Shown in pieces: positions 1 through 8,118 of a DNA stretch of 64,000 nt (positions are counted from its first letter, which is position 1; the number at the start of each line of letters is the position of its first letter). The notes under the pieces are model-generated. The model did not search any database, was not told where the DNA came from, and saw nothing but the letters and a program-made list of their open reading frames with translations. A program made the position numbers and the translations under genes. Origin of the DNA: Clostridiaceae bacterium (lineage in GTDB: Bacteria; Bacillota; Clostridia; Lachnospirales; Lachnospiraceae); assembly GCA_902363735.1 (NCBI GenBank), contig CABJBA010000001.1, positions 558,001-622,000 of the forward strand. The letters are read 5' to 3'.

Positions 1-894
1 GAAACGGTCCATCCCGTATTGCAGAAGACTTCTGGCATCAGACCACTTATAGGTTTTGTGAGGCGGCCATCCGCAGCCTAAAAGAGCAATCGTATATGTC
101 CGCCCTTCATCTAAAACAGAGCCTACATAAGTATACCCAGCACCTCCAGTAAAGCCTGTTTTTCCAGAAAATGCTCCGCTCATCATGGTTAAAAGCGCAT
201 TGTGGTTGCTGCACGTAAAGGAGCGCTTTCCTTCCTGATCGCGGAAATAATAACTTTGAGTTCCGGTAATCTCCAAAAATTCCTTTTTCTTGGGAGACTG
301 GCCGATGCAATAGTTCATAATGTGGGCCAAATCTGCCGCTGTAGTGGAATGCTCCCTGACCTGGCCATCCTTCTCCTCCCTGGCATCCAGACCATTGGGA
401 GTGATAAAATATGTATTCTTACATCCCAAATCTCTGGCCTTCTGATTCATCAGTTCAGCAAAGCCTTCCCTGCTTCCTCCGATATGCTCTGCGATCATCA
501 TGGCAGAATCATTGTGAGATTCCAACATAAGGCTGTAGAGCAGATCCTTCAGAAGAAATGTCTCTCCTTTGCGTACGCCCAAATGGACCTTGGGCTGGGC
601 TGCCGCATTTTGGCTTGCTGTCACTTTGTCTTCTAAATTTCCGTACTCCAGGGCAAGAATACAGGTCATGATCTTGGTAGTACTGGCCATGGGACGGGTC
701 TGGTCTTCATTTTTTCCATATAAAATCCGGCCTGTAACCCCATCCATCAAAACGGCTGACTGGGCGTGGAGCTTTAATTCATCCTTTGTCTGGGCCGTCT
801 GGCTTTTTGGCTCCTGGCCAAATGCCCTGTTTCCGGGAAGAGGAAACAGAAGAAAAATGACCCCTGCCAACAGAATTCCTATGGCATACCTCAT
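1..894 (-). CDS. D-alanyl-D-alanine carboxypeptidase (S11 penicillin-binding protein), C-terminus cut by window edge
   Basis: This enzyme removes the terminal D-alanine from peptidoglycan stem peptides on the outer side of the membrane. The visible 298 codons begin at ATG 894, preceded by AGGAGG at good spacing. A hydrophobic segment (about residues 3-20) followed by AFGQ is a signal peptide. All three S11 active-site motifs are visible: STTK (71-74), SHN (126-128) and KTG (245-247). The reading frame stays open to base 1, so the end of the catalytic domain and any C-terminal membrane anchor lie outside. It is divergent from dinB, with a 115-bp gap. The DacA or DacF subtype cannot be decided from the part seen. 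Confidence 0.93.
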   Translation of the reverse strand, partial: MRYAIGILLAGVIFLLFPLPGNRAFGQEPKSQTAQTKDELKLHAQSAVLMDGVTGRILYGKNEDQTRPMASTTKIMTCILALEYGNLEDKVTASQNAAAQPKVHLGVRKGETFLLKDLLYSLMLESHNDSAMMIAEHIGGSREGFAELMNQKARDLGCKNTYFITPNGLDAREEKDGQVREHSTTAADLAHIMNYCIGQSPKKKEFLEITGTQSYYFRDQEGKRSFTCSNHNALLTMMSGAFSGKTGFTGGAGYTYVGSVLDEGRTYTIALLGCGWPPHKTYKWSDARSLLQYGMDRF

Positions 895-953
895 AAAAAG
901 CCTCCTGCGTGACTTTATTTTATCCTATGAGCATGTTTTTTCAATTATTCCCT

Positions 954-982
954 TTGCTTTCCGAACATATTTTCGGTATAAT
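954..982 (+). promoter_or_regulatory. dinB promoter with LexA (SOS) box in the spacer
   Basis: A -35 of TTGCTT (954-959) and a -10 of TATAAT (977-982) are 17 bp apart. Between them, 962-975 reads CGAACATATTTTCG, one mismatch from the Gram-positive LexA/DinR operator CGAACNNNNGTTCG. The box fills most of the spacer, so a bound repressor would block RNA polymerase. ATG 1010 follows after an AAGGAGAGGA ribosome binding site. Confidence 0.75.
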
Positions 983-1009
983 AAAAAGAAAAGGAGAGGA
1001 GAGACAGAC

Positions 1010-2254
1010 ATGACTCCAAAGCCACTGATCTTTCACATTGATGTAAATTCTGCCTATTTAAGCTGGGAGTCTGTAGAGCGGCTGGAAGAAGACCCATCTG
1101 CCCTGGATTTACGCACCATTCCGTCAGCAGTGGGCGGTGACGCTGCCTCCAGGCATGGCATTGTCCTGGCAAAGTCCACACCGGCAAAAAAATACGGAAT
1201 CACGACTGGAGAACCTTTGGTTCAGGCCCTGCGCAAATGCCCAGCCCTGACCACTGTTCCTGTCCGTTTTGACATATACCAGAAGCATTCCTCCCGGCTG
1301 ATGAATCTTTTGTCCGATTACACTCCTGATATCGAAAAGTTCAGCATTGACGAGGCTTTTCTTGACATGTCCTCCACCATCCACCTCTTCGGCTCTCCTC
1401 TGGAGGTTGCGGAGCAAATACGGCAGCGGGTGGAAAGAGAGCTTAAATTCACGGTGAATATCGGCATTGCTCCTAACAAGCTGCTGGCTAAGATGGCCTC
1501 TGACTTTAAAAAGCCCAATCTCTGCCACACTTTGTTTCCCCAGGACATTCCAAAAAAGATGTGGCCTCTGCCCATCCGGGAGCTGTTTTTCGTAGGACAC
1601 TCTGCCCAGAAAAAACTTGAGAGCATTGGAATCCGCACCATCGGAGATCTGGCCGCCTTTCCTGCCAATCTTTTAAAGCCCATTTTAGGGGAAAAATACG
1701 GAGCCCTGATTCACGACTACGCCTGTGGAATCGACAATTCTGCTGTAGGAGAACGGGAGCCTCTTAACAAAGGTTACGGAAACAGCATCACCCTTTCCCG
1801 GGACATCAACGACTATGATACAGCCTGTCAGGTTCTGCTGTCCTTAAGCGAAACAGTGGGAGCCAGACTTCGCATGGATCATGTGGTCTGTGACTGTATC
1901 TGTGTAGAAATAAAGGACTGGGATTTCAACATCCAGTCCCATCAGATGACCTTAAACGATCCCACTGATTCCACTGCGGTCATATATGATAATTCCTGCA
2001 AGCTATTAAAGGAGTTCTGGAACCGTACCCCTCTGCGCCTGATGGGCATACGTACCACAAAGATTTCGGATGAGGGCTGCCTGCAGCTAAGCCTTTTTGA
2101 ATCTGACCATTCCCGCCGGATGAAGGACATGGAAAAGGCTGTGGATCACATCCGCAGCAAATTCGGTACCGACAGCGTAAAAAGAGCCAGCTTTCTGAAA
2201 AAAGACACGATTGTGGACCATGCCTCAGGGAAAGGAAAGCATTTGCAGGAATAA
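1010..2254 (+). CDS. dinB: DNA polymerase IV (Y-family translesion polymerase)
   Basis: A Y-family DNA polymerase of 414 residues that copies past damaged bases. The frame is open far upstream, but ATG 1010 is the likely start: it follows AAGGAGAGGA and begins MTPKPLIFHIDVNSAY, the family's N-terminal motif. Metal-binding acids are visible at D11 (HIDVNSAY) and D114-E115 (FSIDEAFLD). The helix-hairpin-helix and little-finger regions follow, the latter near RTTKISDEG. The promoter carries a LexA-like box, so SOS induction is expected. Its stop (2252-2254) abuts the stop of the convergent yitT-like gene, with no room for a separate terminator. Confidence 0.95.
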   Translation: MTPKPLIFHIDVNSAYLSWESVERLEEDPSALDLRTIPSAVGGDAASRHGIVLAKSTPAKKYGITTGEPLVQALRKCPALTTVPVRFDIYQKHSSRLMNLLSDYTPDIEKFSIDEAFLDMSSTIHLFGSPLEVAEQIRQRVERELKFTVNIGIAPNKLLAKMASDFKKPNLCHTLFPQDIPKKMWPLPIRELFFVGHSAQKKLESIGIRTIGDLAAFPANLLKPILGEKYGALIHDYACGIDNSAVGEREPLNKGYGNSITLSRDINDYDTACQVLLSLSETVGARLRMDHVVCDCICVEIKDWDFNIQSHQMTLNDPTDSTAVIYDNSCKLLKEFWNRTPLRLMGIRTTKISDEGCLQLSLFESDHSRRMKDMEKAVDHIRSKFGTDSVKRASFLKKDTIVDHASGKGKHLQE

Positions 2255-3187
2255 TTATAGAAGATGGCCGTCAATGGCTTTAAATCCTTCTCCATAGACT
2301 TCATTGGAATCCGTTATAATCAAAAAGGCCTCTGGATCTGCTTCATGGATTGCCCGTCGGATGGGAACTACCTGTCTGTTGTTGCAGGCACACAAGACAA
2401 CGTATTTTTCATCCAAAGAATAAGAGCCCTGGCCCTTTAAAAAGGTACTTCCCCTTCCCGTAGTCTCTTCAATGCGCCTGGCTACTTCCTCTTCCTTTGA
2501 TGTGACTACAAATACCAGCTTTCCGGCACCCAGACCGTACATAATCTTATCAATCACCATGGTCGTCACAATAGAAGAAACAAGGCCTAAGATGACCGCA
2601 TCCAGGTTTTTAAATACCAGCCCTCCGGCCAGAATTACAATGGCATCCACTACAAGGGATATTTGTCCTATGGTTAAATGTGGGAACAGTTTCCGGATTG
2701 CCATGACCAGGAAATCCGTACCGCCTGTAGAATAGTTTCTCAAATATACCATGGTAAGTCCCAGTCCCGAGAAAATTCCCGTACATGCGGAAGCGTACAA
2801 AGGATTTCCGCTATAAACCGGCAGAAGAGGAACCACATAATCCAGAACAAGGGCAAAAATTACCATACTTTTGACTGAACGAAGGAGAAAGCGTCTTCCA
2901 AGGAGCCGGTAGCTGACCAAAATAATGGGAATATTTAGGAATATGCTGGTAATTCCCATGGGAAGACCAAACAAATATCTCAGAATCAGAGCCACTCCAG
3001 ATATCCCCACTGGAGCAAACTCTGCATTGACTGCAAAATTATAGATTCCGACATTGAAGAAAATTGCTCCTGCCATATCCCATAACAGATCAGCAAAAAG
3101 CTCCTTGGGAGAATATTCAAACTTAGAGGAAGTAATCCTCGATTTCAAATTCTTTTTTTCCGATCCCGACCCGTTTAATAAAGACAT
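2255..3187 (-). CDS. YitT family membrane protein (DUF161 + DUF2179)
   Basis: A 310-residue integral membrane protein of the YitT family. The N-terminal two thirds hold about five to six hydrophobic segments with the STGGTD motif typical of the family. The C-terminal ~90 residues form a soluble DUF2179 domain, including TGRGSTFLKGQGSY and the ending TDSNEVYGEGF. Start ATG 3187 follows GGAAGGAGAAGTCA; an upstream in-frame start at 3226 lacks a good site. The first 65 nt overlap the end of the small gene upstream, which suggests coupled translation. The transported substrate of this family is not known to me. Confidence 0.88.
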   Translation of the reverse strand: MSLLNGSGSEKKNLKSRITSSKFEYSPKELFADLLWDMAGAIFFNVGIYNFAVNAEFAPVGISGVALILRYLFGLPMGITSIFLNIPIILVSYRLLGRRFLLRSVKSMVIFALVLDYVVPLLPVYSGNPLYASACTGIFSGLGLTMVYLRNYSTGGTDFLVMAIRKLFPHLTIGQISLVVDAIVILAGGLVFKNLDAVILGLVSSIVTTMVIDKIMYGLGAGKLVFVVTSKEEEVARRIEETTGRGSTFLKGQGSYSLDEKYVVLCACNNRQVVPIRRAIHEADPEAFLIITDSNEVYGEGFKAIDGHLL

Positions 3188-3392
3188 TGACTTCTCCTTC
3201 CTCTTCAGAGCAGATTCCCCAGACACTTAACTGGGTCTCTCCATAGGATTGCGTGAAATGGATTTCTTTATCCATAATTCCCTGATCTGCAAGTGATTCT
3301 GACATATCCAGAAGAACCTCTTCCACGTCCTCTGAAATCCGGTTTTTTTCAAACTCCTCTTCTATTGCCTCATACATATTTTGATCAAACAT
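3123..3392 (-). CDS. Small acidic protein of unknown function
   Basis: An 89-residue acidic protein starting at ATG 3392, about 7 nt after GGGAGG. No signal peptide or membrane segment is visible. The C-terminal half (about QLSVWGICSEEEGEVNVF) looks like alternating beta strands. It overlaps the start of the yitT-like gene by 65 nt in another frame and probably shares its transcript. I do not recognise the family with certainty; similar small proteins occur beside yitT in Lachnospiraceae. Coding status rests on the strong ribosome binding site and the operon-like overlap. Confidence 0.65.
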   Translation of the reverse strand: MFDQNMYEAIEEEFEKNRISEDVEEVLLDMSESLADQGIMDKEIHFTQSYGETQLSVWGICSEEEGEVNVFIKRVGIGKKEFEIEDYFL

Positions 3393-3496
3393 ATTTCTGA
3401 CCTCCCTTTTTTATAAAATGTAAAATAATCCCACTGTACGCTAGGTCTCCCCGGGAAACGCTCTCATTTATTAGAAATTCATAACATAGTTAAATG

Positions 3497-3533
3497 GAAA
3501 AGCACCCGGAAGAAAAACATTCTTTCGGGCACT
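3497..3533 (-). terminator. Probable intrinsic terminator after the DUF6465-like gene
   Basis: On the minus strand a hairpin with arms at 3520-3533 and 3501-3514 pairs at 12 of 14 positions. It ends in GCTTTTCC and lies 16 nt after the stop of the DUF6465-like gene. The T run is short. Confidence 0.55.
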
Positions 3534-3548
3534 TACACACTCTGAATC

Positions 3549-3851
3549 CTACAATTCTACCTTATATTCGTCAGATCCTTCTCCGTTTACCGTGTAGTAA
3601 GCGATATGTTCCTCAGGCTTTATGTACAGTTCAAGGGTCTTCACAGCAGTATCTTTACTTTTTGACAAATAGTCCCTTCGGGCAGCTTCCAGAATCTCTT
3701 TTCCTGAAATCTGTCTTCCTGCATATTCAATAAAAATCTCTGCTTTTGGCTCTGTTTTTTTTGCCGATGTCTTTCTAGGTGCAGCCGCCTTCTTTTCAGT
3801 CTCCTTTTTAGAAGTGCTTCCCTTCTTTACCTCACTTTTATTGCTTTCCAT
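3549..3851 (-). CDS. DUF6465-like small basic protein
   Basis: A 100-residue protein starting at ATG 3851 (MESNKSEVKKG), preceded by GAGGAGGAAAATT. An upstream in-frame ATG at 3866 overlaps the ribosome binding site and is rejected. The first 45 residues are low-complexity and rich in Lys, Ala and Thr, likely disordered or nucleic-acid-contacting. The rest (EIFIEYAGRQISGKEIL to the end) looks like a small folded domain found in many Lachnospiraceae as DUF6465. Function is unknown. It stands alone, with a terminator after it. Confidence 0.75.
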   Translation of the reverse strand: MESNKSEVKKGSTSKKETEKKAAAPRKTSAKKTEPKAEIFIEYAGRQISGKEILEAARRDYLSKSKDTAVKTLELYIKPEEHIAYYTVNGEGSDEYKVEL

Positions 3852-3998
3852 AATTTTCCTCCTCAAACAAATAAAACTGTTTCATTAACAGGTACAAATC
3901 CGGTCTGCCAGTGATGTCTGAAATTAGCTGAGTGAATTATAGAATGAAAAATAAGTTTTGTCAATAAAAACCATAGCAACCAGGCAGGTACAGGCTTT

Positions 3999-4613
3999 TT
4001 AAGGCCTGATTACCGAACCTGCTGCTGCCAGTTTTTCTGCAATCTCATACATATTGGTAACAGAACCCACCCGGAGTTTTTCCCCCAACTCATAGTAATT
4101 CAAACAGGTTCCGCAGGTCAGAATCTCCACTCCAAGAGCTTCCAGGCTCTTTAAATCTTCCAGAGACTGTGAACCTTCCACCGACAGTCTGGCCCCACCG
4201 TTATAGAGAAGGATCGTCTCAGGAAGCTCTTCTAACTGGGTCAGGGCATAGACAAATCCCTTCATGAGAAGGCGGCCCAACTCTTCATTTCCGCTTCCCA
4301 TCTGGTCAGAAGCTAACACTGCTACAAGTCCTTTTCTCCGGCTCTCAGGAGCACAGGCTTCTTCTTCCTGGGGCTTTGTTAAATCAGGTGTTTCTCCATT
4401 TATATGAAAGAGGATTTGAAATTCCTTATCGTCCTTTTTCTCCGAGGAGGGGGAAAGTCCTGAATAATTTCCCAGTTTCATCACATTTTGTACTGCGATC
4501 TCGTTGTCTACAAGTATTCTCAAAGTACCTTCCTTCATGTCCTTTAATGCTGCCTTCGCTTTTATAACCGGCTGAGGACACGCCAGACCTCTGGCATCCA
4601 CGATCTTTTCCAT
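3999..4613 (-). CDS. yedF: YedF: sulfurtransferase-like selenium metabolism protein
   Basis: A 204-residue two-domain protein. Residues 1-75 are a TusA/SirA-like domain with the ACPQP motif near residue 11, where the cysteine carries persulfide or selenium. Residues ~95-204 are a DsrE-like domain with conserved cysteines in ILTCGTCLNYYELG. This TusA-DsrE fusion is the YedF family, often associated with selenium use. The start at 4613 follows AAAAGGAGAAG. An XRE-type regulator gene lies just upstream (18 nt), probably in the same operon. No selD, selA or selenoprotein gene is visible in the window, so the selenium role rests on family knowledge only. Confidence 0.88.
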   Translation of the reverse strand: MEKIVDARGLACPQPVIKAKAALKDMKEGTLRILVDNEIAVQNVMKLGNYSGLSPSSEKKDDKEFQILFHINGETPDLTKPQEEEACAPESRRKGLVAVLASDQMGSGNEELGRLLMKGFVYALTQLEELPETILLYNGGARLSVEGSQSLEDLKSLEALGVEILTCGTCLNYYELGEKLRVGSVTNMYEIAEKLAAAGSVIRP

Positions 4614-4631
4614 TTTTAGCTTCTCCTTTTC

Positions 4632-4982
4632 CTAACTTTCTTTTTCAAGCTGTTCCATCACAATAATGATAGTACGCAGAAGGCGTCTGTCATGTTCAGA
4701 CAAAGTTGCAGCCTTTTGTATCATCTCCATGATCTCATAATCATTGGAACAAGAGGCTCCCGATCCGGAACCTTCTTCCAGAAGAGTAAAGAAATCCGAC
4801 ACTTTCAGGCCAAAAGCCTCACAGATCCGGAACAGCTTAGGAAGGCTTATGTTGGCTCTCCTGCCAAACAGGCTGGACAATGTGGACTGAGCGATTCCGC
4901 TTTCCTTTGACAATTTGTACATGGACCAGTTTCTGCTTTGATTGATTTCTTCGATTTTCCTAAGTACCGCCTCGTTATCCAT
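4632..4982 (-). CDS. XRE-family helix-turn-helix transcriptional regulator
   Basis: A 116-residue DNA-binding protein. Residues ~5-65 form an HTH_XRE (Cro/C1) domain: MYKLSKESGIAQSTLSSLFG is the turn-and-recognition-helix region, followed by FRICEAFGLKVSDFF. The C-terminal ~40 residues are a polar helix that may mediate dimerisation. Start ATG 4982 follows GAGGTAGGTCCAT. It precedes yedF by 18 nt and is probably co-transcribed with it. An AT-rich region upstream (about 5010-5065) is a likely promoter zone but not clean enough to call. Confidence 0.88.
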   Translation of the reverse strand: MDNEAVLRKIEEINQSRNWSMYKLSKESGIAQSTLSSLFGRRANISLPKLFRICEAFGLKVSDFFTLLEEGSGSGASCSNDYEIMEMIQKAATLSEHDRRLLRTIIIVMEQLEKES

Positions 4983-5117
4983 ATGGACCTACCTCACTTC
5001 TCATAGATAAAATAATAGTAGTATATAGAATGCATAATTTATAGATTTCAATATTTGGTTCATATGCTTCTATTTTTCGTCCTATGATTGTGGGGATTAA
5101 AGCCTGCTCCTTTTATT

Positions 5118-5164
5118 AAAGCCGGGACCTGCCTCCATGAAAGGGCCTGTCCCGGCTTTTTTTT
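5118..5164. terminator. Strong inverted repeat, probable bidirectional terminator
   Basis: AAGCCGGGAC and GTCCCGGCTT pair perfectly around a ~20-nt loop. On the plus strand the stem is followed by eight T; on the minus strand by TTTAATAAAA. The minus-strand gene ending at 5192 is the only clear client. The better T run faces the plus strand, where no gene lies upstream. The rest of 4983-5191 holds only AT-rich sequence. Confidence 0.65.
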
Positions 5165-5191
5165 GCATCCGGCTGGTTTATGCCGGAATAT

Positions 5192-5524
5192 TTACTCTTC
5201 CTCTTGGTCTACCAGTTCATCGTATTCCGCTTCATCCAGTAATTCATCAAAGGCCTCTGCAACGATCTCATACTCTTCATCATCCTCGATATTTTCAAGA
5301 TCCGGCTGTCCGTCTTCGCTCTCAGAGTAGCGGTACAGATAAACCTCTCCTTCTTCTGCTTCAGGGCCATTAGTAGGAAGCAGAGCGATGTAATCTCTCT
5401 TACCTGCGGTAAAAATGCTAAGTACCACGCACTCCAGTTCTGTGTCGTCATCTAAGGTCAGAGTAACGGTCATTTCCTCCTGGGGTTCCATACCGTCGCG
5501 TTCTAAATTAGGTTCCTGTGCCAT
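5192..5524 (-). CDS. DUF1292 domain-containing protein
   Basis: A 110-residue, very acidic protein of the DUF1292 family (YrzB-like, common in Firmicutes). The core runs from about TVTLTLDDDTELECVV through DYIALLP to VYLYRYSE, a small beta-rich domain, followed by a Glu/Asp-rich tail. Start ATG 5524 follows AGAGGTATCAGG. Its biochemical function is unknown. The gene stands alone, separated from cobO by ~100 bp with no obvious features. Confidence 0.85.
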   Translation of the reverse strand: MAQEPNLERDGMEPQEEMTVTLTLDDDTELECVVLSIFTAGKRDYIALLPTNGPEAEEGEVYLYRYSESEDGQPDLENIEDDEEYEIVAEAFDELLDEAEYDELVDQEEE

Positions 5525-5627
5525 CCTGATACCTCTCTTTTTTTCTTTAAAATTTGTTATCCCGGTGCCTGATTTGCACCCGCTTTCACTTTATCAGACA
5601 ATCCGTCAAAAATCAAGGGATTTCGCC

Positions 5628-6176
5628 TTAATATTCAATTCCTTTCCTGGCTTTTATGCCCTTGTCGTATGGGTGCTTTATCTTTTTGATTTCAGATATA
5701 TAATCCGCTTCTTCCATAAGACGTTCCGAAGGATTTCTGCCTGTCAGAATTACTTCAAGTCCTTCAGAACAATTTTTCAAAAAATCAAGGACCCGGCTCT
5801 CTTCTACAAGGCCGTAATTGCAGACTGCCATAATTTCATCCAAAACCAAAAGATCAAACCCCTCTTTAGACCTCATTAAAGTGGATTCCAAAAGCTGGGA
5901 ATAATAGGCTTTGGCCTCTTTCTTTTGCTCCTTTGTCATATTACTGAAAAAACCGAAGCTTCGTTCACAGGGGGTAACCTCTATTTCCGGCAGGGCTTTT
6001 ATGGCTTTTACCTCCCCTGAGTGATCGGTCTTTAAAAAACGGGTAATCAGAACCCTTTTCCCTCCGCCTGCCGCCCGTACTGCCAGCCCTATGGCTGCCG
6101 TAGTCTTTCCTTTTCCGTCCCCGCAGTAAATGTGGACACAGGACTTCATTAATTTTTCTCCTTCATATACAGACAT
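5628..6176 (-). CDS. cobO: Cob(I)yrinic acid a,c-diamide adenosyltransferase (CobO/BtuR)
   Basis: This enzyme transfers the adenosyl group of ATP to cob(I)alamin-type corrinoids to give the coenzyme B12 form. The P-loop is visible as GDGKGKTTA near the N-terminus, followed by LITRFLKTD, and the acidic metal site is LLVLDEIM. Length (173-182 aa) is normal for CobO. Two starts are plausible: ATG 6176, 3 nt after the helicase stop behind GGGAGG, and ATG 6149 behind AAGGAGAA, which better matches the family's N-terminus. It is co-directional with the helicase gene. No other cobalamin gene is in the window, so it may serve B12 salvage. Confidence 0.9.
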   Translation of the reverse strand: MSVYEGEKLMKSCVHIYCGDGKGKTTAAIGLAVRAAGGGKRVLITRFLKTDHSGEVKAIKALPEIEVTPCERSFGFFSNMTKEQKKEAKAYYSQLLESTLMRSKEGFDLLVLDEIMAVCNYGLVEESRVLDFLKNCSEGLEVILTGRNPSERLMEEADYISEIKKIKHPYDKGIKARKGIEY

Positions 6177-6179
6177 AGT

Positions 6180-8024
6180 CTATTCCCTCCCTAAATATTC
6201 TCTGACAAAGCGCGAAACCTCCTGTTTTTTTCCGTACCGTTCTCGGACGTAATTGACATGAAGCCGCTCCTTGGCTCTGGTCATTGCCACATAAAACATT
6301 CGCCTCTCCTCTTCCAAATCAGTGGGAAGAACCGCCTTCTGATGGGGTGTGATCCCTTCATTGACATCTATCATATAAATAATCCGGTATTCCAGTCCCT
6401 TGGAGCTGTGCATGGTCATAAAGGCCACCCCTTCAGGCCTTGATTCCCCGGATTGTACCTGGGCCTTTAACTCTCTTCCGTATTCCTCCATATGATCAAA
6501 CCATTCTTTAAATGAGGTATAACCGGCCCCGCTCTCCTGTAGCTGATCCAGGATTTCCAACAATTCCTCCGGCTTCATCCTTCTGTACTGGGCGTATTCC
6601 CTGATGTAATCATCATAGCCCATTGCTTTTCTGATGTAATTTACTGCAGCCACCGGAGCCATGTTTCTTACCATTCTTAAATCATACTCCAGCTGCTCAA
6701 TCCGCTCCACCATCCAACCCTTGTCCTGGTAAAAGGACTTGACTGACTCCCAGTTCACCTGACTCAGTTCCAGTGCATCCCGGCTGATATAACGGTTGGG
6801 GCGGTTTATAATGGAAAGAACATTGGCCCTGGACAAGTCTCCTGCTGCTGCATTAATATAAGAAATGATATTTTTAGAAATCCAGTGGTCATATAAATTA
6901 GGAAGGGAATCCCTCATGGAAAAGGGGATGTTGTATTCCATAAACTTTTCAATCAAAAGCCTTGGTCCCAGATTGGTCCGGTATAAAACAGCCATGTCCT
7001 CCCAGGCAAATCCGGCTTTTTCATAAGCCATAATTTCCCTGACAATTTCCAGGGTCTCCTCCTGAGGGTCCTGCCACACCCTGGTGACCACCGGCTTTCC
7101 CTGTCCCTTTTTTGTGACAATTTTCTTTGTAAACCGCATTTCATTGTGACAGATCAGTTTTCCTGCCGCCTCTACAATTTCCCTTGTACTTCTGAAGTTA
7201 ATATCCAGAAGTACCCTTTTCGCCTGGGGATAATCTTTCTCAAATCCCAGCATAATCTCAGGTTTTGCTCCCCGGAACCGGTAAATGGACTGGTCATCGT
7301 CTCCTACAATAAAAAGATTGTCTTCAGGGGCTGCCAGCATCCGTATCACCTCATACTGAACCCGGTTAATATCCTGAAATTCATCCACAAGAATATACCG
7401 GTATTTTTTCTGCCATGCCTGTAAAACATCTTTTCTCTGGGTAAACAACTCATGGCACATGACCAGCATATCATCAAAGTCAATGAGATTAGCCCTGCGC
7501 AGTCTGTCCTCATAGCCCATATATAGCTGCTTGAACATTTCCTCTGAGCAGTTTTTGGAATAATAGTGGTCCAGGTTGATCATTTCTCCCTTCACTGAGC
7601 TTATTTCCGAAAGAATGGAGGTCACGAATTCTGCTTCATCTTCCACCTCCATCCGGCACCTGTCCATCTCTTCCTTTATGTACCTGATCTTCTGATCCTC
7701 TCTGACAATACTTCCGGCATCGTACCGGTAGGCAAACTTCAAAATTCTAAAAAAAATGGAATGAAAGGTCCCGAAACTGATTCGGGATCTCCCCCCTCCC
7801 GACAAGGCTTCAAAACGTTCCTGCATCTCTCTGGCGGCCGCTCTGGTAAAGGTGATAACCAGAATTTCAGAGGGGTCCACGCCACAGCTTCCAGTCAGCC
7901 GGCATATCCGGTGGGTAATGGTAAAGGTTTTTCCGGAGCCCGGCCCCGCCAGCACCAGCATAGGGCCTTCCTGATGAAGAATCGCCTCCTTCTGGGCTCC
8001 CTCATAGGTAACTTCTTCCTTCAT
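6180..8024 (-). CDS. UvrD/PcrA-like ATP-dependent DNA helicase (SF1A)
   Basis: A 614-residue superfamily 1A 3'-5' helicase. Motifs in order: Q motif region YEGAQKEAI, Walker A AGPGSGKTFT, motif Ia VITFTRAAAREM, motif II DEFQDINR, motif III GDDDQSIYRFRGA, motif IV NFRST, motif V MTMHSSKGLEY and motif VI FYVAMTRAKERL. Start ATG 8024 follows GGAAAGAGGA; an in-frame ATG at 8051 lacks a ribosome binding site. It is shorter than full PcrA (~720-750 aa) and lacks the long C-terminal tail. Such short UvrD-like helicases are common in Lachnospiraceae, and their role in repair or replication restart is inferred. It is followed directly by cobO. Confidence 0.92.
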   Translation of the reverse strand: MKEEVTYEGAQKEAILHQEGPMLVLAGPGSGKTFTITHRICRLTGSCGVDPSEILVITFTRAAAREMQERFEALSGGGRSRISFGTFHSIFFRILKFAYRYDAGSIVREDQKIRYIKEEMDRCRMEVEDEAEFVTSILSEISSVKGEMINLDHYYSKNCSEEMFKQLYMGYEDRLRRANLIDFDDMLVMCHELFTQRKDVLQAWQKKYRYILVDEFQDINRVQYEVIRMLAAPEDNLFIVGDDDQSIYRFRGAKPEIMLGFEKDYPQAKRVLLDINFRSTREIVEAAGKLICHNEMRFTKKIVTKKGQGKPVVTRVWQDPQEETLEIVREIMAYEKAGFAWEDMAVLYRTNLGPRLLIEKFMEYNIPFSMRDSLPNLYDHWISKNIISYINAAAGDLSRANVLSIINRPNRYISRDALELSQVNWESVKSFYQDKGWMVERIEQLEYDLRMVRNMAPVAAVNYIRKAMGYDDYIREYAQYRRMKPEELLEILDQLQESGAGYTSFKEWFDHMEEYGRELKAQVQSGESRPEGVAFMTMHSSKGLEYRIIYMIDVNEGITPHQKAVLPTDLEEERRMFYVAMTRAKERLHVNYVRERYGKKQEVSRFVREYLGRE

Positions 8025-8063
8025 GGCGTCCTCTTTCCTGCCTATAGGCATAGTGGTATGGAT

Positions 8064-8101
8064 AAAAAAGCAGAGGCTTGGTAGAATCCAGGCCCCTGCT
8101 T
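8064..8101 (-). terminator. Intrinsic terminator of gltX
   Basis: On the minus strand AAGCAG(G)GGC pairs with GCC(T)CTGCTT around a 15-nt loop, followed by TTTTTTATCC. It lies 18 nt after the gltX stop. Confidence 0.8.
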
Positions 8102-8118
8102 CCGTTTAAATCTTATTT

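Noticed and set aside
202..636. 144-codon plus-strand open frame at the window start
   Set aside because: It is antisense to the D-Ala-D-Ala carboxypeptidase, whose active-site motifs are clear.
569..1009. N-terminal extension of dinB
   Set aside because: The frame is open but runs antisense through the carboxypeptidase and across the dinB promoter. ATG 1010 has the ribosome binding site and the family's N-terminus.
1124..1683. Minus-strand open frames inside dinB
   Set aside because: They are shadows of dinB with no family features or ribosome binding sites.
4990..5070. Promoter for the XRE-yedF genes
   Set aside because: TTGAAA followed by TATATA at 18 bp is possible, but the region is AT-rich throughout and other matches are equally good.
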